Source of the DNA: Deinococcus gobiensis I-0
GTDB lineage: Bacteria > Deinococcota > Deinococci > Deinococcales > Deinococcaceae
Assembly (NCBI RefSeq): GCF_000252445.1
Contig: NC_017805.1
Location: 186,001-250,000 of the forward strand
Length of the DNA: 64,000 nucleotides
Direction of reading: 5' to 3'
The notes beneath the pieces were generated by a model that made no database searches, was not told where the DNA came from, and worked only from the letters and a program-made list of their open reading frames with translations. The position numbers and the translations under genes are program-made. Positions 47,625 through 57,758 of the stretch are shown here, piece after piece (positions within the stretch are counted from its first letter, which is position 1; the number at the start of each line of letters is the position of its first letter).

Positions 47625-48818
47625 ATGACCACCGCGACCAACACCCCGCCGCCGGGCCGCGCCGCCTGGCCCCCGGCACGGCTGCCGGGCGACCTGCAAC
47701 TCGTGCTGTGGCTGGGGTCCGCCCCCATGCTGCTGGCCTGCCTGCTGCCCTGGGTGCTGCTGCGGCCCAACCGGCTGGCGCAGGGCGAGTACCTGCACCT
47801 GCCGCCCGCGCTGGCCGTGCTGGGGGGACTGCTGGCGCTGGCCACGCCGCTGGCCGGGCGCTTCATGCCGGCGGGGGTGCCCGTGCTGGCCCCGGCCGCG
47901 CTGGGCCTGGGCCTGTGGTGGCTGGGCGACCGCACGGCGGCGGCCATGCAGGGCCAGAGCGAGATCGCCCGCGCGAGTGCGAGCAGCGGCGTCTGGCTGT
48001 GGCTGCTGGGCGCGGCGGTGGCCGTATACGGCGCGGGCATGGTGGCCGCCCGGCTGGGGCGGTGGGCGCGGCCCCTGCCCTGGCTGTGGCTGCCGGTCGC
48101 CGCCGCGCTGCTGCTTTCGGGGCACTTCTCCGACTGGTCGGTGACGCGCGAACTGAGCGTGCAGCAGGCGCGCTTCGGGCAGGAACTCGGTCAGCACGTG
48201 CGGCTGGTGCTCTCGGGACTGGGGCTGGCGCTGCTCATCGGGGCGCCGCTGGCGGTGTGGGCCTCGGGCCGTGAGCGCGTGGCCGGCGCGGTGCTGGGGG
48301 TCGCGAACGCCATCCAGACGGTGCCGAGCCTCGCGCTGCTGGGCCTGCTCATCGCGCCGCTCTCGGCCCTGTCGAACGCGGTGCCGGGCCTGCGCGAGCT
48401 GGGGGTCAGCGGGATCGGGACGGCCCCGGCCCTGACCGCCCTGACGCTGTATGCCCTGCTGCCGGTGCTGCGCAACGGTGTGGTGGCCCTGCGGGGCGTG
48501 TCGCCGGGGGTGCTCGACGCCGCGCGCGGCATGGGCATGTCGGGGGCGCAGCGCTTCTGGCGGGTGCAGCTGCCGCTGGCACTGCCGGTGTGGCTCAGCG
48601 GCGTGCGGCAGGCGGCGGTACTTCTCGTCGGGGTGGCGAGTGTCGCCCAGCTCATCGGGGCGGGGGGCCTGGGTTACTTCATCTTCAGCGGCCTGCAAAG
48701 CGGCGCGGGCGACCTGATCCTGCTCGGGGCGGTGCCGGCGGCGCTGCTCGCCGTCCTGCTCGACCAGGGACTGCGGGCGCTGGAGCAGGTGCTGGGCAAC
48801 GCCCTGGGACGGGCATAG
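47625..48818 (+). CDS. yehY: Osmoprotectant ABC transporter permease (YehY-like)
   Basis: 397 residues. The N-terminal 200 residues add about five hydrophobic helices before the usual permease domain, as in YehY. The core has LGVANAIQTVPSLALLGLLI, DAARGMGMSGAQRFWRVQLP (the EAA loop) and LIGAGGLGYFIFSGLQSG. ATG 47625 is preceded by GGGAGGA. It lies 85 bp after osmF and 12 bp before the ATPase gene. Confidence 0.87.
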   Translation: MTTATNTPPPGRAAWPPARLPGDLQLVLWLGSAPMLLACLLPWVLLRPNRLAQGEYLHLPPALAVLGGLLALATPLAGRFMPAGVPVLAPAALGLGLWWLGDRTAAAMQGQSEIARASASSGVWLWLLGAAVAVYGAGMVAARLGRWARPLPWLWLPVAAALLLSGHFSDWSVTRELSVQQARFGQELGQHVRLVLSGLGLALLIGAPLAVWASGRERVAGAVLGVANAIQTVPSLALLGLLIAPLSALSNAVPGLRELGVSGIGTAPALTALTLYALLPVLRNGVVALRGVSPGVLDAARGMGMSGAQRFWRVQLPLALPVWLSGVRQAAVLLVGVASVAQLIGAGGLGYFIFSGLQSGAGDLILLGAVPAALLAVLLDQGLRALEQVLGNALGRA

Positions 48819-48830
48819 GAGAACTTTTCC

Positions 48831-49771
<941 letters not shown>

Positions 49772-49772
<1 letters not shown>

Positions 49773-50515
49773 TGACCGCCCTGGCCCCCGCCGCCCGCCC
49801 CCGCCGCCGCGTGCCCTGGGGGGCGCTGCTGTGGCCCGCGCTCCTGCTGCTGTGCCTGTGGCCGGGGATGCTGCCCAACCTGATGGCCCCCTTCTCGGCG
49901 GGCGAGCCCCCCGACGTGGGCGACTCGCCGCTGTGGCAGCTCACGCTGGTGCATCTGGCGCTGGTGTTCGGGGCCGAGGCGCTCGTGCTGCTCATCGGGC
50001 TGCCACTGGCCGTCTTCGTGACCCGGCCGGGCCGCGCCGCCCTGATGCGGCTGGCCGAGGCGCTGACCGGCCTGGGCCAGACGGTGCCCACCCTGGCCAT
50101 CCTGGCGCTCGCGGTGCCGACCCTGGGGCTGGGGCTGCGGCCCACGCTGCTGGGGCTGGTGCTGTACGGCCTCGTGCCGGTGGTATCCAACGGGGTCGCG
50201 GGGCTGCTGTCGGTGGACCGCTCGGTGCTCGACGCTGCGCGCGGCATGGGCATGACGCCGGGGCAGCAACTGCGCCGCGTCGAGCTGCCCCTGAGCCTCC
50301 CCATCCTCCTCGCGGGCGTGCGCACGAGCACGGTCTACAACGTCGGCACGGCGACCATCGGGGCGGCGCTGGGGGCGGGCGGGCTGGGCCTGCCGATCAT
50401 CAACGGGCTGTCGCAGCAGAACACGGGGCTGGTCCTGATCGGCGCCCTCCTGAGCGCCCTGCTGGCCCTGAGCCTGGACGCCCTGCTGGGGCTGGTCGTC
50501 CGGCGCGAATCGTAG
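49772..50515 (+). CDS. yehW: Osmoprotectant ABC transporter permease (YehW-like)
   Basis: 247 residues, five to six helices. TGLGQTVPTLAILALAVP and DAARGMGMTPGQQLRRVELP (EAA loop) are the ProW-type signatures, and ALGAGGLGLPIINGLSQQ lies near the end. Size equals E. coli YehW. TGATG coupling to the ATPase gene. Last gene of the operon; no obvious terminator was found in the 70 bp that follow. Confidence 0.88.
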
Positions 50516-50592
50516 CCCCGGACCGACTGGCGGCTGGTACACTGTTCCCGCTCCCTCACCGTCGGCTGAACCAAGATACAAGGTCTGTCACA

Positions 50593-50622
50593 TTGACTGC
50601 CTCAGGGTACAAGGGGTAGAGT
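50593..50622 (+). promoter_or_regulatory. Probable vegetative promoter of the nrd genes
   Basis: TTGACT (50593-50598), 18 bp, TAGAGT (50617-50622), about 150 bp before nrdI. The leader holds a hairpin GGCCCG-AGAA-CGGGCC (50657-50672). The wider gap 50516-50772 has no gene. Confidence 0.55.
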
Positions 50623-50772
50623 CTGGGCAGATTCGTTCGTCAGGTCACACTGGCGCGGCCCGAGAACGGGCCAGACGCCGCCGACCGGGCGTGCCCTTCC
50701 TTCACCCTCCCGCTCCTGGCCCCCCTGGTCGGGTTCCCCTTCACGCGCCGCGTCCCGGCCGGAGGTTTTCCC

Positions 50773-51162
50773 ATGCTGCTCGCCTTCGATTCGCTGACCG
50801 GTAACGTGCGCCGCTTCGTGGGGGGCGTGCAGGCCGCGCTGCCGGACTGTGCCCTCGACGCCCAGCCGGTGCAGGCAGCCCAGCCGACGGAGGACTTCGT
50901 GCTGTTCACCTACACCTTCGGAACCGGGCAGGTTCCGGCGACCACGGCCCGGTTCCTGGAGCAGCACGGGGGGCGGCTGCGCGGTGTGGTCTCCAGCGGC
51001 AGCTTCCACTGGGGCGACAACTTCGGGCGGGCGGGCGACCTCATCGCCGCGCGCTACGGCGTGCCCCTGATCGCCAAGATCAACAAGGGCGGCACCGCGC
51101 AGGACCGCGAGACGGTCGCCGCATGGCTGCGTGAATGGGAAGAAGGCCAAGCGCAGGCCTGA
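50773..51162 (+). CDS. nrdI: Ribonucleotide reductase flavodoxin NrdI
   Basis: 129 residues. The FMN-binding NrdI fold shows LLAFDSLTGNVRRFV, FTYTFGTGQVP and the signature VVSSGSFHWGDNFGRAGD. NrdI supplies the oxidant that activates the dimanganese-tyrosyl radical cofactor of NrdF. It leads the nrd cluster, with GGAGG 10 nt before the ATG. Confidence 0.93.
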   Translation: MLLAFDSLTGNVRRFVGGVQAALPDCALDAQPVQAAQPTEDFVLFTYTFGTGQVPATTARFLEQHGGRLRGVVSSGSFHWGDNFGRAGDLIAARYGVPLIAKINKGGTAQDRETVAAWLREWEEGQAQA

Positions 51163-51273
51163 GCCAGGGAGTAACGCTTTACCCCCGACGGGTTGTCCAA
51201 CTTTGGGCAACTCAGCTTTGGTTTAGATTATAAACTGCTTTACTTTCCCAAGTTTTCAGACTACTCTGACACC

Positions 51274-53361
51274 ATGGAACGCTGGATCGAGCTGAACAAC
51301 AAGGTGCTGGCCGGGAGTGTCGTGGACACCCGGTACGACACCGAGGCATTGCAGGCCTTCTTTCAGGAGAAGGTCAACCCCAACACCGTCTTCTTCCACA
51401 ACCTCGCCGAGAAGGTGCGGTACATGGTCGAACACGGCCTGTGGGACGCCGAACTGTTCACCCGCTACAGCCCCCAGGAAGTGCAGCAGGTCTTCGAGAA
51501 GGCCTACGGCTACAAGTTCCGGTTCAAGGCCTTCATGGGCGCGTTCAAGTTCTACAGCGAGTACGCCACCATGACCCCCGACCGCTCGCGGTGGCTGGAG
51601 CGCTACGAGGACCGCATGGCCCTGACCGCTCTGGCCCGCTCCGAGACGGTGGAAGGCGCACTGGACCTCGTGCACCACCTCGTGAACCAGACCTTCACGC
51701 CCGCCACCCCCACACTGATGAACTCGGGCAAGGCGAACACCGGCCGCCTCGTGAGCTGCTTCCTGCTCCAGGACTGCACCGACAACCTCGACTCGATCAC
51801 CAAGACGCTGTCGTTCGTCGCGGAACTGAGCAAGGGTGGCGGCGGCATCGGCGTGGAGGTCAGCAACCTGCGGGCGCGGGGCGAGTCGCTGCGCGGCATC
51901 CAGAACGTGACCAAGGGTGTGATGGGCGTCGCCAAGATGCTCGACAACATGCTGCGCTACGCCGACCAGGCCGGGCAGCGCCCCGGCGCCGGGGCCATCT
52001 ACCTCAGCGTGATGCACGCCGACTTCGGAGACACCCTGAACGCCAAGAAGATCGCCACCGACGAGGACGCCCGCCTCAAGACCCTCTCTGTGGGTGCGAC
52101 CATCCCCGACGTCTTCCTGGACAAGGTGCGCGCCGGCGAGGACATCTTCCAGTTCTACCCGCACTCGCTGTGGCAGGAGACGGGCCGCGAATTCACCGAC
52201 ATCGACTGGACGCGCGAATACCAGACGCTGGCCGACAACCCCAACATCCGCAAGAAGCGGGTCTCGGCCCGGCGCGTGCTGGAGGATATCGCCGTGACGC
52301 AGGGCGAGAGCGGCTATCCCTACCTGCTGTTCGAGGGCAACGCCAACCGCGCCAACCCCATCCCGAACATCGGCTCGATCAAGATGAGCAACCTGTGTAG
52401 CGAGATCCTGCAACCCACGCTGCCCAGCTATTTCCACCCCTACGGTCAGGAAAGCAAGGACCGCGTGGGCCTGGACGTGAGCTGCAACCTCGCCTCGCTG
52501 GTCATCGAGCGCGCGATGGAGAGCCGCGACCTCGGCTCGGTGGTCGGCACGGCGATCCGCATGCTGGACAACGTGGCCCGCAGCACGAGCATCCACGAGG
52601 TGCCGGCCGTGCGCCGCGCGAACGACGAGATGCGCTCGATCGGCCTGGGCGCGATGGGCCTGCACTCGTTCCTGGCGAAGTCCGAACTCATCTACGGCAG
52701 CCCCGAGGCGCTGGAGTTCTGCGACGTGTTCTTCGCCGCCATGCACTACCACGCCCGTAAGGCCAGCATGGAAATCGCGCGCGACACCGGTTTCGTCTTC
52801 CGGGGCTTCGAGGGCAGCCGTTACCAGAGCGGCGAGCACTTCGCGCAGTACCTGGAGCGCGACTTCCGGCCCGTGACGCCCGAGGTGGCCGCGCTGTTCG
52901 TGGGCCAGACCCTGCCCACCCGTCAGGACTGGGAGCAGCTCGTCGCCGACATCAAGCAGCACGGCCTGGCGCACTCGTTCGTGATGGCGGTCGCCCCCAC
53001 CGGCTCGATCAGCTACGTCTCGCACGCCTCGGCCAGCGTGATGCCCGTGACCGAGAAGGTCGAGACCCGCACGAGCAACAAGGCCCGCACCATCTACCCG
53101 ATGCCTCACCTGAGCGCCGACACCGAGTGGTACTACGAAGAGGCCTACGACATGGACCAGCGCCGCGTGATCGACACCGTGGCGACCATCCAGAAGCACG
53201 TGGACCAGGGTATCTCCTGCACCCTGTTCGTACCCAGCAGCGCCACCACCCGTGACCTGCAGCGGTACTACCTCTACGCCTTCTCGCGCGGGGTCAAGAC
53301 CCTGTACTACACCCGCCTGCGCAAGATGAGCATCGAGGAATGCCTGACCTGCGCGGTATGA
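51274..53361 (+). CDS. nrdE: Class Ib ribonucleoside-diphosphate reductase alpha subunit NrdE
   Basis: 695 residues. Reduces NDPs to dNDPs. The first catalytic Cys is in RLVSCFLLQDC, the active-site Asn-Cys-Glu is IKMSNLCSEIL, the radical-path Tyr pair is in LYYTRLRK, and the C-terminal redox pair ends ECLTCAV. The family match starts at ERWIELNNKVLAG, so ATG 51274 is preferred. The frame stays open to TTG 51193 through an AT-rich stretch (GTTTAGATTATAAAC, itself a dyad), which more likely holds a promoter or leader. Neither start has a clear ribosome site. No intein is present. Confidence 0.92.
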   Translation: MERWIELNNKVLAGSVVDTRYDTEALQAFFQEKVNPNTVFFHNLAEKVRYMVEHGLWDAELFTRYSPQEVQQVFEKAYGYKFRFKAFMGAFKFYSEYATMTPDRSRWLERYEDRMALTALARSETVEGALDLVHHLVNQTFTPATPTLMNSGKANTGRLVSCFLLQDCTDNLDSITKTLSFVAELSKGGGGIGVEVSNLRARGESLRGIQNVTKGVMGVAKMLDNMLRYADQAGQRPGAGAIYLSVMHADFGDTLNAKKIATDEDARLKTLSVGATIPDVFLDKVRAGEDIFQFYPHSLWQETGREFTDIDWTREYQTLADNPNIRKKRVSARRVLEDIAVTQGESGYPYLLFEGNANRANPIPNIGSIKMSNLCSEILQPTLPSYFHPYGQESKDRVGLDVSCNLASLVIERAMESRDLGSVVGTAIRMLDNVARSTSIHEVPAVRRANDEMRSIGLGAMGLHSFLAKSELIYGSPEALEFCDVFFAAMHYHARKASMEIARDTGFVFRGFEGSRYQSGEHFAQYLERDFRPVTPEVAALFVGQTLPTRQDWEQLVADIKQHGLAHSFVMAVAPTGSISYVSHASASVMPVTEKVETRTSNKARTIYPMPHLSADTEWYYEEAYDMDQRRVIDTVATIQKHVDQGISCTLFVPSSATTRDLQRYYLYAFSRGVKTLYYTRLRKMSIEECLTCAV

Positions 53362-53375
53362 GACCGGGCTAAAAC

Positions 53376-53421
53376 ATACAATATCCAGTATTTGCGTTAC
53401 ATTCCGCGCTATATCTGGTAC
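53376..53421. promoter_or_regulatory. Candidate pair of NrdR boxes before nrdF
   Basis: Two 16-bp AT-rich segments, ATACAATATCCAGTAT (53376-53391) and GCGCTATATCTGGTAC (53406-53421), share C-W-ATATC-Y-R-GTA and start 30 bp apart. NrdR boxes (acaCWATATWtwGtgt type) come in pairs about three helical turns apart before nrd genes. The match is loose. The gap between nrdE and nrdF, 265 bp, has no other gene. Confidence 0.45.
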
Positions 53422-53626
53422 ATGATGAATGAGGGCCATCCTGCCGGTGGCCTGGGCAGACGCTAGGCTCCGCGATCTGCACACCTGCCGTTTCACATCC
53501 GCAGGTCACCGCGAGGGCGTAAGGTAGACAGCTTTGGGGCCGCCGACGCCGGGTCGAGGCCACTTTTCCGGAGAAAGACGGTGCACACCGCTCTTTCCCA
53601 GTAGTTCACCGAACGAGGTATCCAGC

Positions 53627-54631
53627 ATGTCCCCACACACGCCGTTTTCAGCGACCAACTGGTCAGAACCGGAAGACTCCTTCTCCACGACCTTCTACGA
53701 GAAATACACCTCGCAGCTGTGGTTCCCCGAGGAGATTCCGCTGACCAACGACGCGCTGGTGTGGCAGGCCCTGGGCGAGCAGGAGCGCTGGACCTACATC
53801 CACGCCTCGGCGGGCCTGAACGCGCTCGACACCCTTCAGGGCGAGGTCGGGATGCCGGCGCTGCGTCACCTCGTGGACGGCCACATCCGCAAGGCGACGC
53901 TGCAGTTCCAGGGCATGATGGAGGACATCCACGCCCGGTCCTACAGCCTCATGAACAAGACCTTCCTCTCGACGAGCGAGGAGCGCGAGGTCTTCGAGTG
54001 GGTCCGGCAGCAGCCGCAGCTCCAGTTCAAGATCAGCTTCATCCAGGGTGTCTTCGCCGATCCCGACATCTCGAATCTCGGCCTCTGGAAGAAGATGGTC
54101 GTGTCGTGCATGCTCGAAACGGCGCTGTTCTACAGCGGTTTCTTCTATCCGCTGTACCTCGCCGGGCAGGGCCGCATGGTGTCGGCGGGCGAGATCTTCA
54201 ACCTGATCATCCTCGACGAGGCGGTCCACGGCGTATACGTGGCGCTGCTGGCCCAGGAGAAGTTCGCCGCGATGAACGAGGCCGAGCAGGCCTACGCCCT
54301 GGCGTGGTACGACGCGACCCTCCAGACGCTGTACCGCAACGAGCTGAGCTACACCGAGACGCTGTACGCGGGCGTGGGCCTGACCGGCGAGGTCAAGAAG
54401 TTCATCCGCTTCAACTTCAACGTGCTGGCCGACAACCTCGGCACCCCGCGCCCCTTTGCCGACGAGGAGATCAATCCTATCGTGCAAAACGGCATCCGCT
54501 CGAAGGGCACCACCCACGACTTCTTTTCCAGCAAGGGCAGCAGCTACAGCAAGATCGGCGTGGAGCCGCTGACCGAGCAGGATTTCAACGACATCTGGCC
54601 CAGCCAGCCCATAAGGATCGCCCATGACTGA
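53627..54631 (+). CDS. nrdF: Class Ib ribonucleotide reductase beta subunit NrdF
   Basis: 334 residues. Ferritin-like carrier of the dimetal-tyrosyl radical cofactor. First Asp ligand in LDTLQGEVG, then MMEDIHARSYSLMN with Glu, His and the radical Tyr, CMLETALFYSGF with Glu, and LDEAVHGVYVALL with Glu and His. The tail ends with the NrdE-binding segment. ATG 53627 has GAGGT 8 nt upstream; the frame upstream has no homology. It overlaps the glutaredoxin-like gene by 8 bp. Confidence 0.93.
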   Translation: MSPHTPFSATNWSEPEDSFSTTFYEKYTSQLWFPEEIPLTNDALVWQALGEQERWTYIHASAGLNALDTLQGEVGMPALRHLVDGHIRKATLQFQGMMEDIHARSYSLMNKTFLSTSEEREVFEWVRQQPQLQFKISFIQGVFADPDISNLGLWKKMVVSCMLETALFYSGFFYPLYLAGQGRMVSAGEIFNLIILDEAVHGVYVALLAQEKFAAMNEAEQAYALAWYDATLQTLYRNELSYTETLYAGVGLTGEVKKFIRFNFNVLADNLGTPRPFADEEINPIVQNGIRSKGTTHDFFSSKGSSYSKIGVEPLTEQDFNDIWPSQPIRIAHD

Positions 54632-54926
54632 CCCTGCCCCGAAAGCCGAAGTCCTGATGCTCACGCAGGACGCCTGCCCCGATTGCGAACGCCTCAAGCT
54701 CATGCTCGACAAGCCTCTGCGGGGGCAGTTCGCCGGCCTGATCCGCCCGGTCCACCGTCAGGGCCAGCCCGACGAATTCGAGTCGGTCGTGGCGCTGTAC
54801 GGCGTCCAGAAGACCCCTGCCCTGATCGACACGGCCAGCGGGCGCGTCCTGCTGAACACCGGCGGTCTGGGCGAGGTCAAGGCCTTCCTGACGGCGGCGC
54901 AGGTCGCGGAGCCGGTCGGCTCGTAA
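54624..54926 (+). CDS. Glutaredoxin-like protein (NrdH role)
   Basis: 100 residues. VLMLTQDACPDCERLKLML has a CPDC redox pair, and VQKTPALIDTASGRVLLN carries the cis-Pro of the thioredoxin fold. Small dithiol proteins encoded with nrdIEF usually reduce NrdE. It departs from canonical NrdH (CMQC) but the overlap with nrdF supports the role. A strong terminator follows. Confidence 0.8.
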   Translation: MTDPAPKAEVLMLTQDACPDCERLKLMLDKPLRGQFAGLIRPVHRQGQPDEFESVVALYGVQKTPALIDTASGRVLLNTGGLGEVKAFLTAAQVAEPVGS

Positions 54927-54945
54927 CCCCGGAGGCAGACCAGAA

Positions 54946-54984
54946 GGCGGCCCCCTTCCAGACCGGAGGGGGCCGCCCGTTTTT
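54946..54984 (+). terminator. Rho-independent terminator of the nrd operon
   Basis: GGCGGCCCCCTTCC (from 54946) pairs with GGAGGGGGCCGCC (54965-54977), with one bulged base, then C-G and five T (54980-54984). Confidence 0.9.
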
Positions 54985-55112
54985 CATGTCCCTGCGGCGG
55001 TCTGCGGCGCGGGCGGGGTGGTGGGTCGAACGGCACCCCCCAGGTCACGGGGACCCGCTCGACCCGGAGCAGAGACGTCGGGCGGCCTTCTGGAACCTCC
55101 GAGCCATCCTCC

Positions 55113-55616
55113 TCAGCGGATGATCTCGATTTCCGACAGGGACGTGGAACTCGACTCGATACGTTGCTGGCGCAGTTGCCCCAACTCCTGCCGGTCTACG
55201 GCGTGCTGGGCCATGACAATGGTCTGGCACAGCAGCAGCAGCGACGAGCTGACGCTCATGGGCAGGGGCCGCACCATACGCTCGCGCAGCACCAGGCCGC
55301 GCGCGCCGTCGGTGAGGATCAGGACCGAGGGCCCGACCAGCAGGCCCGCCGCCTGAGGAAAAGGCCAGGTGCGGGCGCGGCAGGCCATGAGTTCCTCGCG
55401 CCAGCTCGCGGTGTCGTCGTCATGGGCGGCGTGGGCGGCGGGCGCGCGGCCGGCGCGGCGGTGCAGTTCGGCCAGCAGGCCCGTGACCTGCTCGCCCTGC
55501 TCGGGGGTCAGGCTGCTCAGGCGCGACACCAGGGCCTCGCGCGGCAGTTCGCCCGCCTGCCAGTCGAGGACGGCGCGCAGCAGGGTGGCCGGTGGGGTTG
55601 TGTCGTCCGTGGTCAT
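55113..55616 (-). CDS. Hypothetical protein
   Basis: 167 residues. No family recognised. The N-terminal half is helical and Ala/Leu/Arg-rich (LLRAVLDWQAGELPREAL). The C-terminal half has a hydrophobic segment MSVSSSLLLLCQTIVMAQ, perhaps a buried helix, and ends LSEIEIIR. No signal peptide. ATG 55616 has AAGGAGA upstream, partly within a large nested palindrome, so its translation may be controlled by mRNA structure. Confidence 0.65.
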   Translation of the reverse strand: MTTDDTTPPATLLRAVLDWQAGELPREALVSRLSSLTPEQGEQVTGLLAELHRRAGRAPAAHAAHDDDTASWREELMACRARTWPFPQAAGLLVGPSVLILTDGARGLVLRERMVRPLPMSVSSSLLLLCQTIVMAQHAVDRQELGQLRQQRIESSSTSLSEIEIIR

Positions 55617-55625
55617 GGCACTCTC

Positions 55626-55705
55626 CTTCTTGACCTCCCATCTTATACGGCCTGTAGACGCCCGGCCACCGTGGGTCAGGCGTCTACAGGCGAAGGGTCA
55701 AGAAG
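55626..55705. repeat. Nested palindrome before the hypothetical gene
   Basis: Outer arms CTTCTTGACC (55626-55635) and GGTCAAGAAG (55696-55705), inner arms GCCTGTAGACGCC (55650-55662) and GGCGTCTACAGGC (55679-55691), all perfect. It lies just after the stop of the zinc dehydrogenase and just before the start of the hypothetical gene on the minus strand. The coding-strand outer arm runs into the AAGGAGA ribosome site. TATAAGAT lies between inner and outer arm and could be a -10. Confidence 0.85.
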
Positions 55706-55708
55706 CGC

Positions 55709-56883
<1,175 letters not shown>

Positions 56884-56887
<4 letters not shown>

Positions 56888-57609
56888 ACCCGTCCCTCCT
56901 GCGTGCCCGTTCCGGCCCCGGCGCGGCCGCTGCTCTGGCCCCGGGCGGTGGGCGCGTAGCCCAGTTCCTGCTCCCGCTTGAAGCGCATCAGGTCGTCGCG
57001 CAGCTGCTGGCCCGGCTCCTGGCCCAGCATGCGGGCCACCACGGCCCCGGTCGCGCCGCCGGGCGGCTTGTAGCCCAGGCGCACGACCACTTCGGTGCCC
57101 CGGTCGCCCGGCGCAGGCCGGAAGAGCACCTCGCCGCTGTTCTCGATGGTCGCCCCCGGCAGCGAGGCCCAGGCCAGCCGCTTGCCCGGCTCGTCGGCCG
57201 TGATCTCGGCTTCCCAACCCACGTGCGTTCCGGCCGGGGCCTTCACGGTCCAGCGCGAGCGCTTCTCGCTGAGGACTTCCACCTGTTCCAGATGGGTCAT
57301 GAGGCCGGGCAGCGAGGCGAGGTCACGCCAGCGGGCATACAGCTTGTCCGCGTCCTGGCCGATGGTCACCGCGTCGCTCACCTTGACCTCGCCGTCCGCG
57401 TTCTGCTCGATCTTCAGGGCGGTCGCCAGGGGATGCCGGCCGGTCAGGGCCTGCGCCGCGACGGCCACCCCCGCCGCGCCCAGCAGCAGCCGCTGCGCCG
57501 GATGGCCGCCGCGCAGGCCCATCGCGCTCAGACCCACCCCCAGAATGCCGTAGGCGACCCGCTCTGCCGGGGTCATCTGTGCCCCCGCTTTCCCGCTGTG
57601 TGTCGTCAT
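56884..57609 (-). CDS. SRPBCC-domain protein with N-terminal DUF2892-like segment
   Basis: 241 residues. The first 65 have two short hydrophobic segments ([16 protein letters not shown] and [17 protein letters not shown]), like DUF2892-type membrane pieces. Residues about 70-210 are a START/COQ10-like SRPBCC domain: [20 protein letters not shown] and [20 protein letters not shown] (short parts), GRLAW-type strand [10 protein letters not shown]. Such proteins bind hydrophobic ligands. Coupled to a zinc dehydrogenase gene; pairs of this kind are common in stress islands. Confidence 0.75.
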
Positions 57610-57707
57610 GCGCCCCAGTCAAGGGGCGGGGGCCGGCGTCAACGGTCACTCCCCGCACTGTGTGGGGGCTTGCTGAATCCCCGGTGATGGCCCCTCCCCC
57701 CGCTAGG

Positions 57708-57758
57708 CCCCGGGTCCCTCACGGCAGGCTCATCCAGGCCACATCAGCCGACCCGGGG
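57708..57758 (-). terminator. Possible terminator after the APC permease
   Basis: CCCCGGGTC (57708-57716) and GACCCGGGG (57750-57758) are perfect 9-bp arms with a 33-nt loop, directly after the permease stop. No T-tract follows, so the call is weak. The rest of 57610-57758 shows no gene. Confidence 0.45.
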
